Source: Psychrobacter submarinus
GTDB lineage: Bacteria; Pseudomonadota; Gammaproteobacteria; Pseudomonadales; Moraxellaceae
Length of the DNA: 64,000 nt
Direction of reading: 5' to 3'
Assembly (NCBI RefSeq): GCF_904846685.1
Contig: NZ_CAJHBQ010000005.1
Location: 62,001-126,000, forward strand
Part shown: one piece after another, positions 44,810 to 54,368 of the stretch
Numbering within the stretch: position 1 is the stretch's first letter
How the letters are laid out: every line of letters starts with the position of its first letter
Notes under the pieces: generated by a model
What the model was told of the DNA's origin: nothing
The model's database searches: none
What the model saw: only the letters and a program-made list of their open reading frames with translations
Program-made: the position numbers and the translations under genes

Positions 44810-45322
44810 ATGACGCCATGTCCTTGCCAAGTCTCGCCCGCCCCAAACTCTTTGAGTCAACCTATCGCTTATAGCGACTGCTGTCAACCGTATCATAACG
44901 GGCTAAAAAAAGCGGAAACTGCAGAGCGGCTGATGCGCACTCGCTATAGCGCCTTTGTCAAAGTTTTACCCGAGTATATCGTTACCACTACCTTGCCTGC
45001 CCAGCAGAGTTTACTTGATGTTGCAGCGATTGAGGACTGGGCGAAACAGACGCCTTGGGCAGAATTAGAGATTATTCAACACACGCCAAAGCTTGGTAAG
45101 CGTCACGCGCAAGTTGAGTTTAAGGCGTTTTATACGACAGCGGATGCTCAGCAAGCGGCGCATCATGAGCGCTCTACTTTTGTAAAAATAAAAGATGAGG
45201 CTGTTAATGAGACTTGGTTCTTTTTAGATCCAACAGTGGCGATGAGCGTGACACAAAAGCAGCCGTGTATCTGCGGGTCTGGTGAGAAATTTAAGCATTG
45301 TTGTGGGGTTTATTTAGCATAA
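44810..45322 (+). CDS. YchJ-family SEC-C motif protein
   Basis: A 170-aa protein with paired SEC-C zinc motifs: CPCQ... CCQPYHNG at the N-terminus (about residues 4-30) and CICGSGEKFKHCCG at the C-terminus (about 152-166), with the YchJ NTF2-like core (AERLMRTRYSAFV, about 40-52) between. It matches UPF0225/YchJ in length and layout. SEC-C motifs bind zinc and often mediate contact with SecB or ribosomes; YchJ itself is uncharacterised. It converges with the amidotransferase gene with a 4-bp gap. Confidence 0.9.
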   Translation: MTPCPCQVSPAPNSLSQPIAYSDCCQPYHNGLKKAETAERLMRTRYSAFVKVLPEYIVTTTLPAQQSLLDVAAIEDWAKQTPWAELEIIQHTPKLGKRHAQVEFKAFYTTADAQQAAHHERSTFVKIKDEAVNETWFFLDPTVAMSVTQKQPCICGSGEKFKHCCGVYLA

Positions 45323-45326
45323 TCAC

Positions 45327-46247
45327 CTAAACACTCGCCCCGACTGACCGCGCAATCGCAATCCCTTCCTCAATCGTCAAGAACTTACGCTGACTTGGAC
45401 TGTCTTTAAATAGTATCTCGCCATCTTGGAAGATTAGGCACTCATTAACCGCGATTTGTTGCCATTTTTCATTTTCGGTCAAAGGTACGGTGACTAATAT
45501 TGTCACTTTATCAGTATCGGTGGTGACATCGCCAAAGTTAATGGCCAAGTCATCGTCCGCTAGTTTAGCCTCACCAAATGGCGCTTGACGGGTGAGATAA
45601 AACAGTAAGCTGCCGGCATAAGCCAATTGCCAACGCCCATTGGATATCAGGCAGTTAAATAGTCCATTAGCGGACAGATAACGGCATTGGGTCGTCAAAA
45701 AGTTAAACAGCGTCTTATCATCGGGACGCGATTTAAATGTACTTTTAAGACGGTTAATCAAATAACAAAACGCCATTTCAGAATCGGTCGAGCCGACAGG
45801 CTGACAATGCCCGGCGTTACCATTGTCTTGTAGCCGCTGACAGCGCTCGATAAAGGCTTTATTCATCTGACCATTATGCGCAAATACCCACTGCTCGCCC
45901 CAGACCTCACGCACGAAGGGATGCGCATTGGCAAGGCAGTTCTGTCCTTGGGTGGCTTTACGAATATGAGCGATGACATTCATGGCCTTGATCGGATAGT
46001 TATTGACCAAATCGGCCACTGGCGACAAGTGACTCGGACGGTTGTCATGAAACAGGCGCAAACCGGTTGAGTCATTTGCCGTCTCATCGTTAGCTTTGTC
46101 ATTATTGCTACATTCACTACGCTCAAAAAAAGCAATGCCAAAGCCATCTTCATGACTGTCGGTCATCCCGCCGCGCTTGCGAAATCCTGCAAAGCTAAAG
46201 CCAATATCTGTTGGGGTGTTACAGTTCATTCCTAAAAGCTGACACAT
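45327..46247 (-). CDS. Class II glutamine amidotransferase (YafJ-like)
   Basis: A 306-aa Ntn-hydrolase-fold protein. Met is followed by the catalytic Cys2 (MCQLLGMNCNTPTDIGFSF). GGMTDSHEDGFGIAFFE (about residues 27-43), VIAHIRKATQG and ANAHPFVREVWGEQWVFAHN (about 100-125) are the amidotransferase signatures that bind glutamine, and GSTDSEMAFCYL follows. It has no synthase domain, so the nitrogen acceptor is unknown, as for E. coli YafJ. It starts directly after the stop of the DUF2007 gene (TAA-ATG adjacent), so the two are cotranscribed. Confidence 0.9.
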   Translation of the reverse strand: MCQLLGMNCNTPTDIGFSFAGFRKRGGMTDSHEDGFGIAFFERSECSNNDKANDETANDSTGLRLFHDNRPSHLSPVADLVNNYPIKAMNVIAHIRKATQGQNCLANAHPFVREVWGEQWVFAHNGQMNKAFIERCQRLQDNGNAGHCQPVGSTDSEMAFCYLINRLKSTFKSRPDDKTLFNFLTTQCRYLSANGLFNCLISNGRWQLAYAGSLLFYLTRQAPFGEAKLADDDLAINFGDVTTDTDKVTILVTVPLTENEKWQQIAVNECLIFQDGEILFKDSPSQRKFLTIEEGIAIARSVGASV

Positions 46248-46568
46248 TTATCGATTACCACCCTGATTATCTGAATTTGTACTATTTATCGCCGTATCGG
46301 TCACTATTCCTAATTCTGCATCGCTCATAGTATTAAGTAACGCCTCGCCGTCGCTATCGTCCTCAACACTGCTTAAGATACGCTGAGCCTGCGCCAAATC
46401 GCTTACCTCCACCCAGAGCACTACGCCAGAATTCATCCCAGGAATAGCGCTGAGCGGCTGTAAAGACACGGTGATGCCGTTGTTACGGAGCAAGTTGGCG
46501 TGCAGCTCGCCTTGCATATTGGTATCGTAGCGCGCCAGCTTATGCCAATTGTCGACTTGATCGCTCAT
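46248..46568 (-). CDS. DUF2007-type (putative signal-transducing) protein
   Basis: A 106-aa protein starting at ATG 46568, 8 bp after AAGGAT; a longer frame to 46712 has no ribosome-binding site. The central fold (LARYDTNMQGELHANLLRNN, residues about 11-30, and SGVVLWVEVSDLAQAQRIL, about 47-65) fits the small ferredoxin-like DUF2007 domain. The rest is an acidic, Ser/Asn-rich tail. Function is unknown. The stop codon abuts the start of the class II amidotransferase, indicating translational coupling. Confidence 0.75.
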   Translation of the reverse strand: MSDQVDNWHKLARYDTNMQGELHANLLRNNGITVSLQPLSAIPGMNSGVVLWVEVSDLAQAQRILSSVEDDSDGEALLNTMSDAELGIVTDTAINSTNSDNQGGNR

Positions 46569-46772
46569 AGAGTTATCCTTAGCAGGTACTGCGTGAAGGG
46601 GTGAAATATTTGGCGGCGTAGAGCTTGCAGCCACGCGTTTATTGATTGCGCGCGTAGGCTTAGCCTTACCTCGCTTGTTTGCGATCAACATTTTTATCAC
46701 CAGTAATGTCACAATAGCGCTGCCTTTGCCATAAAGATATTTTTATTAGCTGATAAAACGGTACAAACCAAC

Positions 46773-48020
46773 TTAGTAAACCACAAACCCTGATGACCAG
46801 TTGATTTGATCCAGCGGATATTCATCGATATGAAAGCCGTTAGGATAGTCTTTAAAGCCTGGCTGCGTGGTTAATTGTGCGATCGCGGCTTTTGCTTGCT
46901 CTAAGCTTGTAAATACGCCAATGAGTTTAAAATCTTCGATATCATTATCGCTATTATCATCCTCATAGCGGGTATGCTCTAGCACAAACACCGAATCTTG
47001 CGCTTTTTCGACCTGCGCCCAATGATAAGCGGCAAGGCGCTTCATCAGGTCAGGGTTTTTGACCATGATGTTGTCGCCGGTACGCCCCCCAGAACGATTG
47101 TAGTAGATGACGTTAAGGCGCAGTAGCCAGAAAATCACTGCCGCTTTGGCAAGCATCACTGGCATGGCCTGCTTTTCATCACCAGTCAGCGCGCGTTTGG
47201 ACTCGTAGCCTTGCAAAAAAGCGCTCATTTTTTGGCGATCAAAATTGACCGTTTCGCCTTGCTCAGCGTCGCCCCACGTAGTACAAAAGTCATTGATGGT
47301 AATGGCGATATCCATCACATAATGCTCGACGCTGACCTCAGTAAAATCAAGCAGCCCCGTTAATGTCTCATTGTCTCTTGCTAAGTTCCATAGCGTATTA
47401 TCCGCAAACATATCAAGATGGCATAAGCCTTTTGGTAAGTCGGTCAGGGGTAGATTTGAGTAAGCTTGCCAAATATCACGCATGAGCTTGGCTTCATCAC
47501 TTGGCATAAACTGAATTTCGCGGTCGCGCACCTCACCCCAAGGATATAAAGGTACACCATAATCCTGCGCAGGTTGCAACGCTTGCAGCGTCTCGTGTAG
47601 CATCGCTAATGCTGCACCGATCTCATGACACATCGCCGGCGTGGTCTCTTGCGGATGCGCGCCTGCCAGACACGGCACGATAGTGATGGCCTTATCTTCA
47701 TAACGAATGACATAGCGTTTATCTTCACTATTTTCATTATTACCCATACTGTCTTCAATCAAAGCTAAAGGGGCAGCAACGGGCAGCTCACCGTCTAACT
47801 GATTGAGAATAACCGCCATTTTTTCGATATCTTCTGGCGGGCGCTCTTCAAACAAGGTGAAGACGTAAGAGTAATCGCCCTTGGCATCATCGGTAGTCTG
47901 AATAAACCAGTTCGAGTTTTTGATGCCTTGGGTAATAGGAATAGCGCGGACAAAGGACACGCCAAAGCTTGCGCAAAAGGCAGCAAATTGATCATCGGTT
48001 AACTGGGTATAGACGGACAT
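46773..48020 (-). CDS. thrB: Homoserine kinase, type II (APH-like ThrB)
   Basis: A 415-aa homoserine kinase of the aminoglycoside-phosphotransferase fold, which makes O-phosphohomoserine for threonine synthesis. KNSNWFIQTTD (about residues 30-40) and the catalytic GLCHLDMFADNTLWN (about 200-214, HxDxxxxN) are clear, followed by LLDFTEVSVEHYVMDIAI (metal-binding DFE-like). About 90 residues longer than the usual 320-aa protein because of an added C-terminal domain (about 345-415, EDFKLIGVFTSLEQAKAAI), which looks like a small alpha/beta appendage. Monocistronic, divergent from hisF. Confidence 0.9.
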   Translation of the reverse strand: MSVYTQLTDDQFAAFCASFGVSFVRAIPITQGIKNSNWFIQTTDDAKGDYSYVFTLFEERPPEDIEKMAVILNQLDGELPVAAPLALIEDSMGNNENSEDKRYVIRYEDKAITIVPCLAGAHPQETTPAMCHEIGAALAMLHETLQALQPAQDYGVPLYPWGEVRDREIQFMPSDEAKLMRDIWQAYSNLPLTDLPKGLCHLDMFADNTLWNLARDNETLTGLLDFTEVSVEHYVMDIAITINDFCTTWGDAEQGETVNFDRQKMSAFLQGYESKRALTGDEKQAMPVMLAKAAVIFWLLRLNVIYYNRSGGRTGDNIMVKNPDLMKRLAAYHWAQVEKAQDSVFVLEHTRYEDDNSDNDIEDFKLIGVFTSLEQAKAAIAQLTTQPGFKDYPNGFHIDEYPLDQINWSSGFVVY

Positions 48021-48209
48021 GATATCTCACTTGTGGCAATAGAATAAAATAAAGAAATAAGGCGAATTTGGCAGGTAATGCCGGTAATTATACGCGGTCT
48101 GAGTAAACAGTCACTAAAAGCAGATAAATTTAGCGAAAACCTGCCTGATATGGCAATGATTTTGGTAGACTAGCGCCTTGAATGCATTGATTATAAGGTG
48201 AAAGGCCCT

Positions 48210-48992
48210 ATGTTAGCAAAGCGTATCATTCCTTGTTTGGACGTTGATAATGGCCGGGTGGTCAAAGGCGTACAATTCGTCGATATTATCGATGCTGGCG
48301 ACCCTGTCGAAGTCGCCCGCCGCTATAATGAGCAAGGCGCAGATGAGATTACCTTTTTAGATATTACCGCCACCAGCGATGCGCGTGATACCACTTACCA
48401 TACGGTTGAGCGCATGGCGGAGAGCGTCTTTGTGCCACTCACCGTAGGCGGCGGCGTACGTAAAATTAGCGATATTCGCAATCTGCTCAATGCTGGCGCT
48501 GATAAGGTGGCGATTAATTCAGCCGCGGTTTTTACACCTGAATTCGTCGGTGAAGCTGCGCAGAAATTTGGTAATCAATGTATTGTCGTCGCCATCGATG
48601 CCAAGCGCGTTGCCGATATCGACATCAATGGCATAAAAGTGCCACGCTGGGAGATTTTCACTCATGGTGGCCGCAAGCCTACCGGGATCGATGCCGTCGC
48701 TTGGGCACGTAAAATGGCAGAGCTTGGCGCAGGCGAGCTATTGGTCACCTCGATGGATGGTGATGGTACCAAAAAAGGCTATGACTTAGCGCTAATGAAG
48801 CATATTACCGATCAGGTCAACATTCCGGTTATCGCTTCAGGCGGTGTCGGTAATCTACAGCACTTAGTCGATGGCGTACTTGAAGGCGGCGTCGATGCGG
48901 TACTCGCAGCCAGCATCTTTCACTTCGGTGAGTATAGCGTACAAGAGGCCAAGCAATACATGGCAGCGCGCGGGATTGAAATGCGTTTATAA
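48210..48992 (+). CDS. hisF: Imidazole glycerol phosphate synthase subunit HisF
   Basis: A 260-aa TIM barrel that closes the imidazole ring using ammonia from HisH. Catalytic Asp11 ([16 protein letters not shown]) and Asp130-equivalent ([13 protein letters not shown]) are present, as are phosphate-binding loops [12 protein letters not shown] and VIASGGVGN. Start at ATG 48210; the open frame extends to GTG 48198, but [12 protein letters not shown] is the normal family start, with AAGGTG and AAGG upstream. HisH and the other his genes are not nearby, so the pathway is scattered in this genome. Confidence 0.97.
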   Translation: MLAKRIIPCLDVDNGRVVKGVQFVDIIDAGDPVEVARRYNEQGADEITFLDITATSDARDTTYHTVERMAESVFVPLTVGGGVRKISDIRNLLNAGADKVAINSAAVFTPEFVGEAAQKFGNQCIVVAIDAKRVADIDINGIKVPRWEIFTHGGRKPTGIDAVAWARKMAELGAGELLVTSMDGDGTKKGYDLALMKHITDQVNIPVIASGGVGNLQHLVDGVLEGGVDAVLAASIFHFGEYSVQEAKQYMAARGIEMRL

Positions 48993-49387
48993 TAAGCGCT
49001 TAAGTCAACCATGAGCGCAAAAAAATGCTATCATAGTCAACAACTTATTTTAGCCTTTTTCATTATTCAATTATTATTTAACAATTAGGGCGTGTTGAAC
49101 ATTCGCAAATAGGCACTGCTGATCGCTAAAATTGTTCCAGACAAGGCACAAAGCGACGATAATGCAGATGCCTTAGCAAGATTTGTAACGCAGTATGGGG
49201 CAATTTTAGCATCAGCCCCAACGATAAAAGCAGGGGACAGGACTCTTTTTTGCCGCTTCATCGTTAAAAATAAGCGCTTAGAATGACTAAACTTATTATT
49301 TTTAACATCGAATCGCCTAAAAAATAGTCGCTGTCAGTGCCATGGTCGAATGTTCAACACGCCCTAATAAAATCAAAGGATATTTTT
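48993..49387. other. hisF-ribH gap containing MITE copy B
   Basis: 395 bp. The 279-bp MITE occupies 49087-49365, leaving only 22 bp to the ribH start. A reading frame that seems to extend ribH upstream to 49337 lies within the element and is not part of the gene. Confidence 0.75.
49087..49365. mobile_element. MITE copy B, 279 bp, directly upstream of ribH
   Basis: Perfect 18-bp terminal inverted repeat AGGGCGTGTTGAACATTC (49087-49104 and complement at 49348-49365). The subterminal GGCACTG / CAGTGCC also pairs. The flanks AATT and AATA differ by one base, so a clean target duplication is not seen. Internal blocks match copy A (29794-30085), with small indels. It has no transposase frame. The element lies 22 bp before ribH and so must carry, or transmit, that gene's promoter. 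Confidence 0.85.
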
Positions 49388-49918
49388 ATGTCAAATTTAC
49401 AGCAGCAGCGCAATGATGTGACGCATATCGATGGTAATTTGCATCAGAATGAAGACGCGCGTATCGGTATCGTCGTCGGTCGTTTTAATGGCTTCGTCGT
49501 TGAATCCTTAGTCGATGGCGCGATCGATGCACTTCTACGTCATGGCGTACTTGGTAGCAATATCACTGTTGTTCGCGTCCCTGGTGCTTTTGAGCTGCCT
49601 TTGGTTGCCCAGCGCGCCGCAGAGTCGGATCGTTTTGACGCCATTATTGCTTTAGGCGCGATCATCCGTGGCAGCACCCCGCACTTTGATTTTGTGGCGA
49701 GCGAGTCTGCTAAAGGCTTAAGCAGCGTTGCAATCGATTATAATATTCCTGTTGCTAATGGCGTACTGACCACCGACAGCATCGAGCAGGCGATTGAGCG
49801 CGCTGGCACGAAAGCTGGTAATAAAGGCTCAGAAGCCGCTATGGTGGTGCTGGAGATGCTAGCGGTACTCTCGCAGCTAGACGTTGATGATGACTATGAT
49901 ACTAGTGATGATGCTTAG
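49388..49918 (+). CDS. ribH: 6,7-dimethyl-8-ribityllumazine synthase RibH
   Basis: A 176-aa lumazine synthase (riboflavin pathway, penultimate step). [20 protein letters not shown] (about residues 24-43), [14 protein letters not shown] (about 62-75), and [20 protein letters not shown] (about 87-106, with the catalytic His) are canonical, as is [24 protein letters not shown]. Start at ATG 49388 with AAAGGA 9 bp before; the 22-bp leader joins directly to a MITE. It heads the conserved ribH-nusB-thiL-pgpA order, though a terminator and 295 bp separate it from nusB. No FMN riboswitch was seen. Confidence 0.96.
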   Translation: MSNLQQQRNDVTHIDGNLHQNEDARIGIVVGRFNGFVVESLVDGAIDALLRHGVLGSNITVVRVPGAFELPLVAQRAAESDRFDAIIALGAIIRGSTPHFDFVASESAKGLSSVAIDYNIPVANGVLTTDSIEQAIERAGTKAGNKGSEAAMVVLEMLAVLSQLDVDDDYDTSDDA

Positions 49919-49942
49919 GTTTAAAAGATAAAGCATTATCAT

Positions 49943-49967
49943 ACGGCTCTTTACGTAGAGCTTTTTA
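49943..49967 (+). terminator. Terminator after ribH
   Basis: Stem GCTCT (49946-49950) / AGAGC (49957-49961), loop TTACGT, five T's. Confidence 0.75.
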
Positions 49968-50213
49968 TGATTAGGTTGACATGACAAAGACTGCCTCGAA
50001 TGCGGGTTTTAAACGCTCATGCTAAACCAAGAATAACGTTTCAAGTTTTCAATAAGTACTTTTACAAAAACTTTTAATAGGCGCTATGGTCAAAAATCAT
50101 GGCGCTTAAGCGCCACAACGGACTGGCAAAGTTGCCAATCGACTACTATTTAACATTTTATTGGCTATTTATTCACTTAGTTAAACTTTTTGTTTAAACC
50201 TTAGGTATTTTTC
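49968..50213. promoter_or_regulatory. nusB upstream region
   Basis: About 245 bp after the ribH terminator. It contains the palindrome TGGCGCTTAAGCGCCA (50099-50114). It must hold the promoter for nusB-thiL-pgpA; no consensus was assigned with confidence. Confidence 0.4.
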
Positions 50214-51101
50214 ATGACTGACCAACTCAAACGCGCTATCCATGAAGCAAAGACGGCAAAAACTACTAGCAATCCTACTGATAAAGCGGGTGCTAGCAGT
50301 GAGGAACAAAACTTCGATATGAGTGAGTCGACCTATAAGACGACCCATACTGCCGTACGTAAGGCGCGCCGCTTTGCGATGCAAGGCTTGTATGAGTGGC
50401 TAGTGACCGATCGCCGTTTTGAGACCACAGATAAGCTTGGCTGGAAAGACAACGCCCCTCACGATATCGCCGCGCGTACCCGTGCCACGAACGCTATGCA
50501 CACCGTACACATTGGCTACTATCACGAAATGATGCGCGATATCCCAGAGCAAATCGAAGCGCTGGACGCTTTAATTGAGCAACACCTTGACCGCAAAGTC
50601 GAACAGCTCGATACTGTTGAGCACGCGATTTTGTTGATTGGTGCTTATGAGCTGCAAAACCGTCTTGAGATTCCTTATAAAGTGGTGCTTGATGAAGCTA
50701 TGAAGCTCAATAATCACTTCGGTGCAACTGACGCGCACAAATTGATCAATGCGGTACTCGATAGACTCGCGATTGAATTACGCGCGCTTGAATTTGATGC
50801 TGATACTAAAGCCAATAAACGTACTTCGCAAAAAGCTGCCGCTCAGCCGCAAGCCGTGTCGCAAGCGACTACCAATACCGAGTCAGCTACAAGTCCTGCC
50901 GATAAGCCTACCGCTTCTAATAAGCTGCGTATCAGCGCTAATAAAACCAACGTTAAGCGCGACCGCCCGAATAAATCCAGTACCGCCACCAAGCAAGCGA
51001 TTAAAAATGCAGCTGCCGCGCCAGCAACTGCTGATAGCGTCGATGATAGCAACGCAAAAAACACTGATACCGATAATACTGTTACCAATGATAAAGACTA
51101 G
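50214..51101 (+). CDS. nusB: Transcription antitermination factor NusB with terminal extensions
   Basis: A 295-aa protein, twice the usual size. The NusB core lies at residues about 45-190: [59 protein letters not shown] and [20 protein letters not shown]. NusB binds boxA RNA with NusE/S10 during rRNA antitermination. An N-terminal 45-residue polar leader and a C-terminal tail of about 100 residues (Ala/Thr/Ser/Lys-rich, low complexity, probably disordered) are unusual; long tails occur in some Moraxellaceae. The stop lies 2 bp before thiL. Confidence 0.93.
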   Translation: MTDQLKRAIHEAKTAKTTSNPTDKAGASSEEQNFDMSESTYKTTHTAVRKARRFAMQGLYEWLVTDRRFETTDKLGWKDNAPHDIAARTRATNAMHTVHIGYYHEMMRDIPEQIEALDALIEQHLDRKVEQLDTVEHAILLIGAYELQNRLEIPYKVVLDEAMKLNNHFGATDAHKLINAVLDRLAIELRALEFDADTKANKRTSQKAAAQPQAVSQATTNTESATSPADKPTASNKLRISANKTNVKRDRPNKSSTATKQAIKNAAAAPATADSVDDSNAKNTDTDNTVTNDKD

Positions 51102-51103
51102 CC

Positions 51104-52120
51104 ATGACTGAGTTTGAGCTGATTGAGCGTATATTTAGCACTCTGCAAGATGAGCAGCCTTCTGCTGGTATAGAAAAAGCCATCGGTGACGATGCTGCGG
51201 TAATGAGTCTGCCAACAGGCGCGCGCTTGGTCAGTTGTATCGATACTTTAGTGCAAGGCCGCCACTTTAGCGCGGATTGGGATGAGGTTAATGAGCTGGC
51301 TTTTCAGATTGGCTATAAAGCTGTCGCAGTCAATGTCTCAGATATCGCTGCTATGGGGGCGACGCCGCACAGTATTTTATTAGCCTTAGCGCTACCTGAG
51401 CGCTTAGCAAATGAGCAGTGGCTAAGCGGCTTTGCTAAAGGCCTGCATCACGCCTGCCAATTATTTGGCGTAACCTTAATCGGCGGCGATACCACGCGCA
51501 ATGATACTTTAGTGTTAAGCGTTAACGCGCAAGGGTTATTGGCTGCCAATACGAACGCTGTCTACCGCTCAGGCGCAAAAGCAGGTGACAAGGTCTATGT
51601 TTCAGGCACCCTTGGTGATGCCGCTTATGCACTCAATCATCCTGATAGTGAGACGGGGCAACAGTTAGCGCACAGGTTACATATGCCGACACCGCGCATT
51701 CAGCTTGGCGCATCGCTTGCAAAGACTGACGCTACATCGATGATAGATATCTCCGATGGCCTGTATCAGGACCTCTCGCATATCTGTCAGCAAAGCGGCG
51801 TCACCATGCGTATCGATATAGAAAAGCTGCCGACGAGCCAGCCCTTGTTACAGGTAGATGAAGCTGAGCGCTTATTGTGTCAGTTAACCGGCGGCGATGA
51901 CTACGAGCTGGCCTTTACGTTGCCTGCTGATGTCGAGCTGCCTGCTAGCCAATTGACTAACACGCAAATCACTTGTATCGGCGAAGTCGCGGCGACCGAT
52001 TCGGCGCTACAAGAGCCGCGCCCACGGCTGTTATATAATGGACAAGCCGTTACCAAAGAGCATCCCGCTCCTTTTACTACGCTACCCTCATTTACGGGTT
52101 ATCAACATTTTATAGGTTAG
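51104..52120 (+). CDS. thiL: Thiamine-monophosphate kinase ThiL
   Basis: A 338-aa enzyme that phosphorylates thiamine monophosphate to the active diphosphate. GIEKAIGDDAAVMS (about residues 19-32, metal-binding), CIDTLVQGRHFSADW (about 45-59), AVNVSDIAAMGATP, and LFGVTLIGGDTTRNDTLVLS match the family. MIDISDGLYQDLSHI and LTGGDDYELAFTLP are also clear. It follows nusB by 2 bp and precedes pgpA by 3 bp, the widespread nusB-thiL-pgpA operon. Confidence 0.95.
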   Translation: MTEFELIERIFSTLQDEQPSAGIEKAIGDDAAVMSLPTGARLVSCIDTLVQGRHFSADWDEVNELAFQIGYKAVAVNVSDIAAMGATPHSILLALALPERLANEQWLSGFAKGLHHACQLFGVTLIGGDTTRNDTLVLSVNAQGLLAANTNAVYRSGAKAGDKVYVSGTLGDAAYALNHPDSETGQQLAHRLHMPTPRIQLGASLAKTDATSMIDISDGLYQDLSHICQQSGVTMRIDIEKLPTSQPLLQVDEAERLLCQLTGGDDYELAFTLPADVELPASQLTNTQITCIGEVAATDSALQEPRPRLLYNGQAVTKEHPAPFTTLPSFTGYQHFIG

Positions 52121-52123
52121 CCC

Positions 52124-52702
52124 ATGACTGACGACCTGCATAAACCTGATATTAGTAAAGCCAATAACTGCCCGCCTCTGCCAGCGGGTGCAAGTACCCT
52201 CGATGCTATTGTGTATTGGCTAGGATTAGGTTTAGGCAGCGGCCTGCCGCGCCGCGCACCTGGCACCTGGGGCACGGTTGGTGGACTGATTGTCGCTATT
52301 CCTTTATTAAGCTTAGGCTTTACTGCCTTTTTGATTATTACCCTTTTGTCTTGTGTCATTGGCGTCTGGATCTGTGATCGCAGCTCAGAGCTAATGGATG
52401 TCCATGATGATCCGCATATCGTTTGGGATGAGTGGGCAGGTATTTGGATTACCTTACTGCCCTTCTCTTATTTAGGCGTCAGTACCACTAGCTTTTGGTC
52501 AGATATTAGCCAGCCTATCGCTATCTTTGCGCTCATTATTGCCTTTATTCTGTTTCGCTTCTTTGACATTATCAAGCCGCCGCCGATTGGCTGGGCAGAT
52601 AAAAAAGTCGCTGGCGGCTTAGGTATTATGCTCGACGACATTATCGCTGGTATCATGGCCGCTGTCGTTTGGCTGATAGTTATGGCGGGTATGCTGCTAT
52701 AG
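52124..52702 (+). CDS. pgpA: Phosphatidylglycerophosphatase A PgpA
   Basis: A 192-aa membrane phosphatase that makes phosphatidylglycerol. GSGLPRRAPGTWGTVGGL (about residues 37-54), DDPHIVWDEWAGIWITLLP (about 88-106) and PPPIGWADKKVAGGLGIMLD (about 148-167) are the family signatures, with Asp/Glu residues of the metal site. Four hydrophobic helices are seen. Last gene of the nusB-thiL-pgpA operon, followed directly by a short tandem repeat. Confidence 0.94.
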   Translation: MTDDLHKPDISKANNCPPLPAGASTLDAIVYWLGLGLGSGLPRRAPGTWGTVGGLIVAIPLLSLGFTAFLIITLLSCVIGVWICDRSSELMDVHDDPHIVWDEWAGIWITLLPFSYLGVSTTSFWSDISQPIAIFALIIAFILFRFFDIIKPPPIGWADKKVAGGLGIMLDDIIAGIMAAVVWLIVMAGMLL

Positions 52703-52728
52703 CTTCGATAGCTTCGATAGCTTCGATA
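52700..52728. repeat. Three tandem 9-bp repeats (AGCTTCGAT)
   Basis: AGCTTCGAT occurs three times in a row at 52701-52727, directly overlapping the end of pgpA. It probably arose by replication slippage, and no hairpin is implied. Confidence 0.75.
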
Positions 52729-52840
52729 TAAGACGAGACTTTTTACAAAGAGTGCAGCCAAATCCATACAAAGCCTATATGATTTTTGTTTGGCTTTAGG
52801 CTATAATTTCAATATATTTTGTTACAACTATTGAGCTATT

Positions 52841-54205
52841 ATGACCTATTCTCTTTCTGTGATTATCCTCGCTGCCGGCAAAGGCACGCGTATGCAGTCG
52901 GCTAAACCAAAAGTACTGCAAACCCTTGCTGGCAAGCCCTTATTGAGTCATGTATTAGATACTTGTCATCATTTGACAGTGGATGAGACTATCGTCGTCT
53001 ATGGCTTTGGCGGGGAGCAAGTTCAAGAAGCGATGAGCGCTTATAATTTGGCTTGGGTAGAGCAGACAGAGCAGCTAGGGACGGGGCACGCGGTCAAAGT
53101 CGCTTTGGAGAAACTACCACAAACTGGTCAAAGCCTAATCTTATATGGCGATGTGCCCCTAGTAAGTCGTCAGACATTAAGTGCACTGCAATCCGCTAAT
53201 ACTGATGGTATGTCGATGTTGACACTAACCGTTGATAATCCGTTTGGCCTTGGCCGAATCAAGCGCGACGCGAATGGCAATATCGAAGCCATCGTCGAAC
53301 AAAAAGATGCCAGTGACGCAGAGCAGCAAATCACTGAGATCAATAGCGGTATTTATTGTGTCGATAATGCCCTACTGCATAAATACCTGCCCAAGTTGTC
53401 AAATGACAATGCGCAAAATGAGTATTATTTAACCGATATTGTCAAAATGGCAGTCGCTGATGGTATCGCTATTGCTGCTATCGAGCCCGAGCATGCCTTT
53501 GAGATCGAAGGCGTCAATAACCGTCAGCAGCTCGCAAGCTTAGAGCGCTCATGGCAAAATAAGCTGGTGCACGATCTGCAAGTCGCGGGCGTGCAGTTTG
53601 CTGATCCTACTCGTGTCGATATTCGTGGTAGCCTTAGCGCGGGGCAAGATGTGTTTGTCGATGTCAATGTGGTATTCGAAGGCGACTGCGTACTCGGTGA
53701 TAACGTCTACATCGAAGCGGGCAATGTGATCAAAAACTCACAAATTGGTAATGCTTGCTATATCAAGCCAAACTGCGTCATCGATCATGCCAAGATTGGC
53801 GCTGGTGTCGATGTCGGGCCTTTTGCGCATTTGCGTCCTGAAAGCGTACTAGCAGACCAGAGCAAAGTCGGTAATTTCGTTGAGATTAAGAAATCCGTCG
53901 TCGGCCAAGGCAGTAAGGTCAATCATCTAAGCTATATCGGTGATACCACTATCGGCACGGACGTCAATGTCGGTGCAGGTACCATCACTTGTAACTATGA
54001 CGGCGTTAACAAGTCGCAGACTATCATCGAAGATAATGCCTTTATCGGCTCCAACTCAAGCTTAGTAGCACCCGTGACCATCGGTGATACCGCAACAGTA
54101 GCAGCAGGTTCAGTCATCACAAAAGATGTCGATGCCAATGCACTAGCACTCGGCCGCGGCCGCCAAGTACAAAAGGACAATTTCCAACGTCCGACCAAAA
54201 AATAG
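52841..54205 (+). CDS. glmU: Bifunctional GlmU: acetyltransferase / UDP-GlcNAc pyrophosphorylase
   Basis: A 454-aa enzyme that makes UDP-N-acetylglucosamine from GlcN-1-P. The N-terminal nucleotidyltransferase has VIILAAGKGTRMQSAKPKVL (about residues 7-26), EQLGTGHAVKVAL and LILYGDVPLV. The C-terminal left-handed beta-helix (about 250-454) carries hexapeptide repeats, with VDVGPFAHLRPESVLAD and NVGAGTITCNYDGVNKSQT. It is followed 163 bp later by glmS, the preceding step of the pathway, a common pairing. Confidence 0.97.
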   Translation: MTYSLSVIILAAGKGTRMQSAKPKVLQTLAGKPLLSHVLDTCHHLTVDETIVVYGFGGEQVQEAMSAYNLAWVEQTEQLGTGHAVKVALEKLPQTGQSLILYGDVPLVSRQTLSALQSANTDGMSMLTLTVDNPFGLGRIKRDANGNIEAIVEQKDASDAEQQITEINSGIYCVDNALLHKYLPKLSNDNAQNEYYLTDIVKMAVADGIAIAAIEPEHAFEIEGVNNRQQLASLERSWQNKLVHDLQVAGVQFADPTRVDIRGSLSAGQDVFVDVNVVFEGDCVLGDNVYIEAGNVIKNSQIGNACYIKPNCVIDHAKIGAGVDVGPFAHLRPESVLADQSKVGNFVEIKKSVVGQGSKVNHLSYIGDTTIGTDVNVGAGTITCNYDGVNKSQTIIEDNAFIGSNSSLVAPVTIGDTATVAAGSVITKDVDANALALGRGRQVQKDNFQRPTKK

Positions 54206-54368
54206 TAGTCGCTCAGTAGTTGGCTTGCTACACACTGCAGTCAGAAATAAGCAGCGCGACAACACTAGTGGTGCTGCTTACTGCTATATGGCTCCAAACA
54301 AATTTATCAAAATAGCTATCGAAATTACAAATATTGTCACTCTAAAACATCGAATTTAAGGAATCACT

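Noticed and set aside
49337..49387. N-terminal extension of RibH
   Set aside because: These codons are MITE sequence; ATG 49388 with AAAGGA gives the normal protein start.
49087..49387. FMN riboswitch upstream of ribH
   Set aside because: None of the conserved RFN blocks are visible; the leader is a MITE.
52700..52728. Possible CRISPR or iteron in the AGCTTCGAT repeats
   Set aside because: Only three directly abutting 9-bp units with no spacers; simple slippage repeat.
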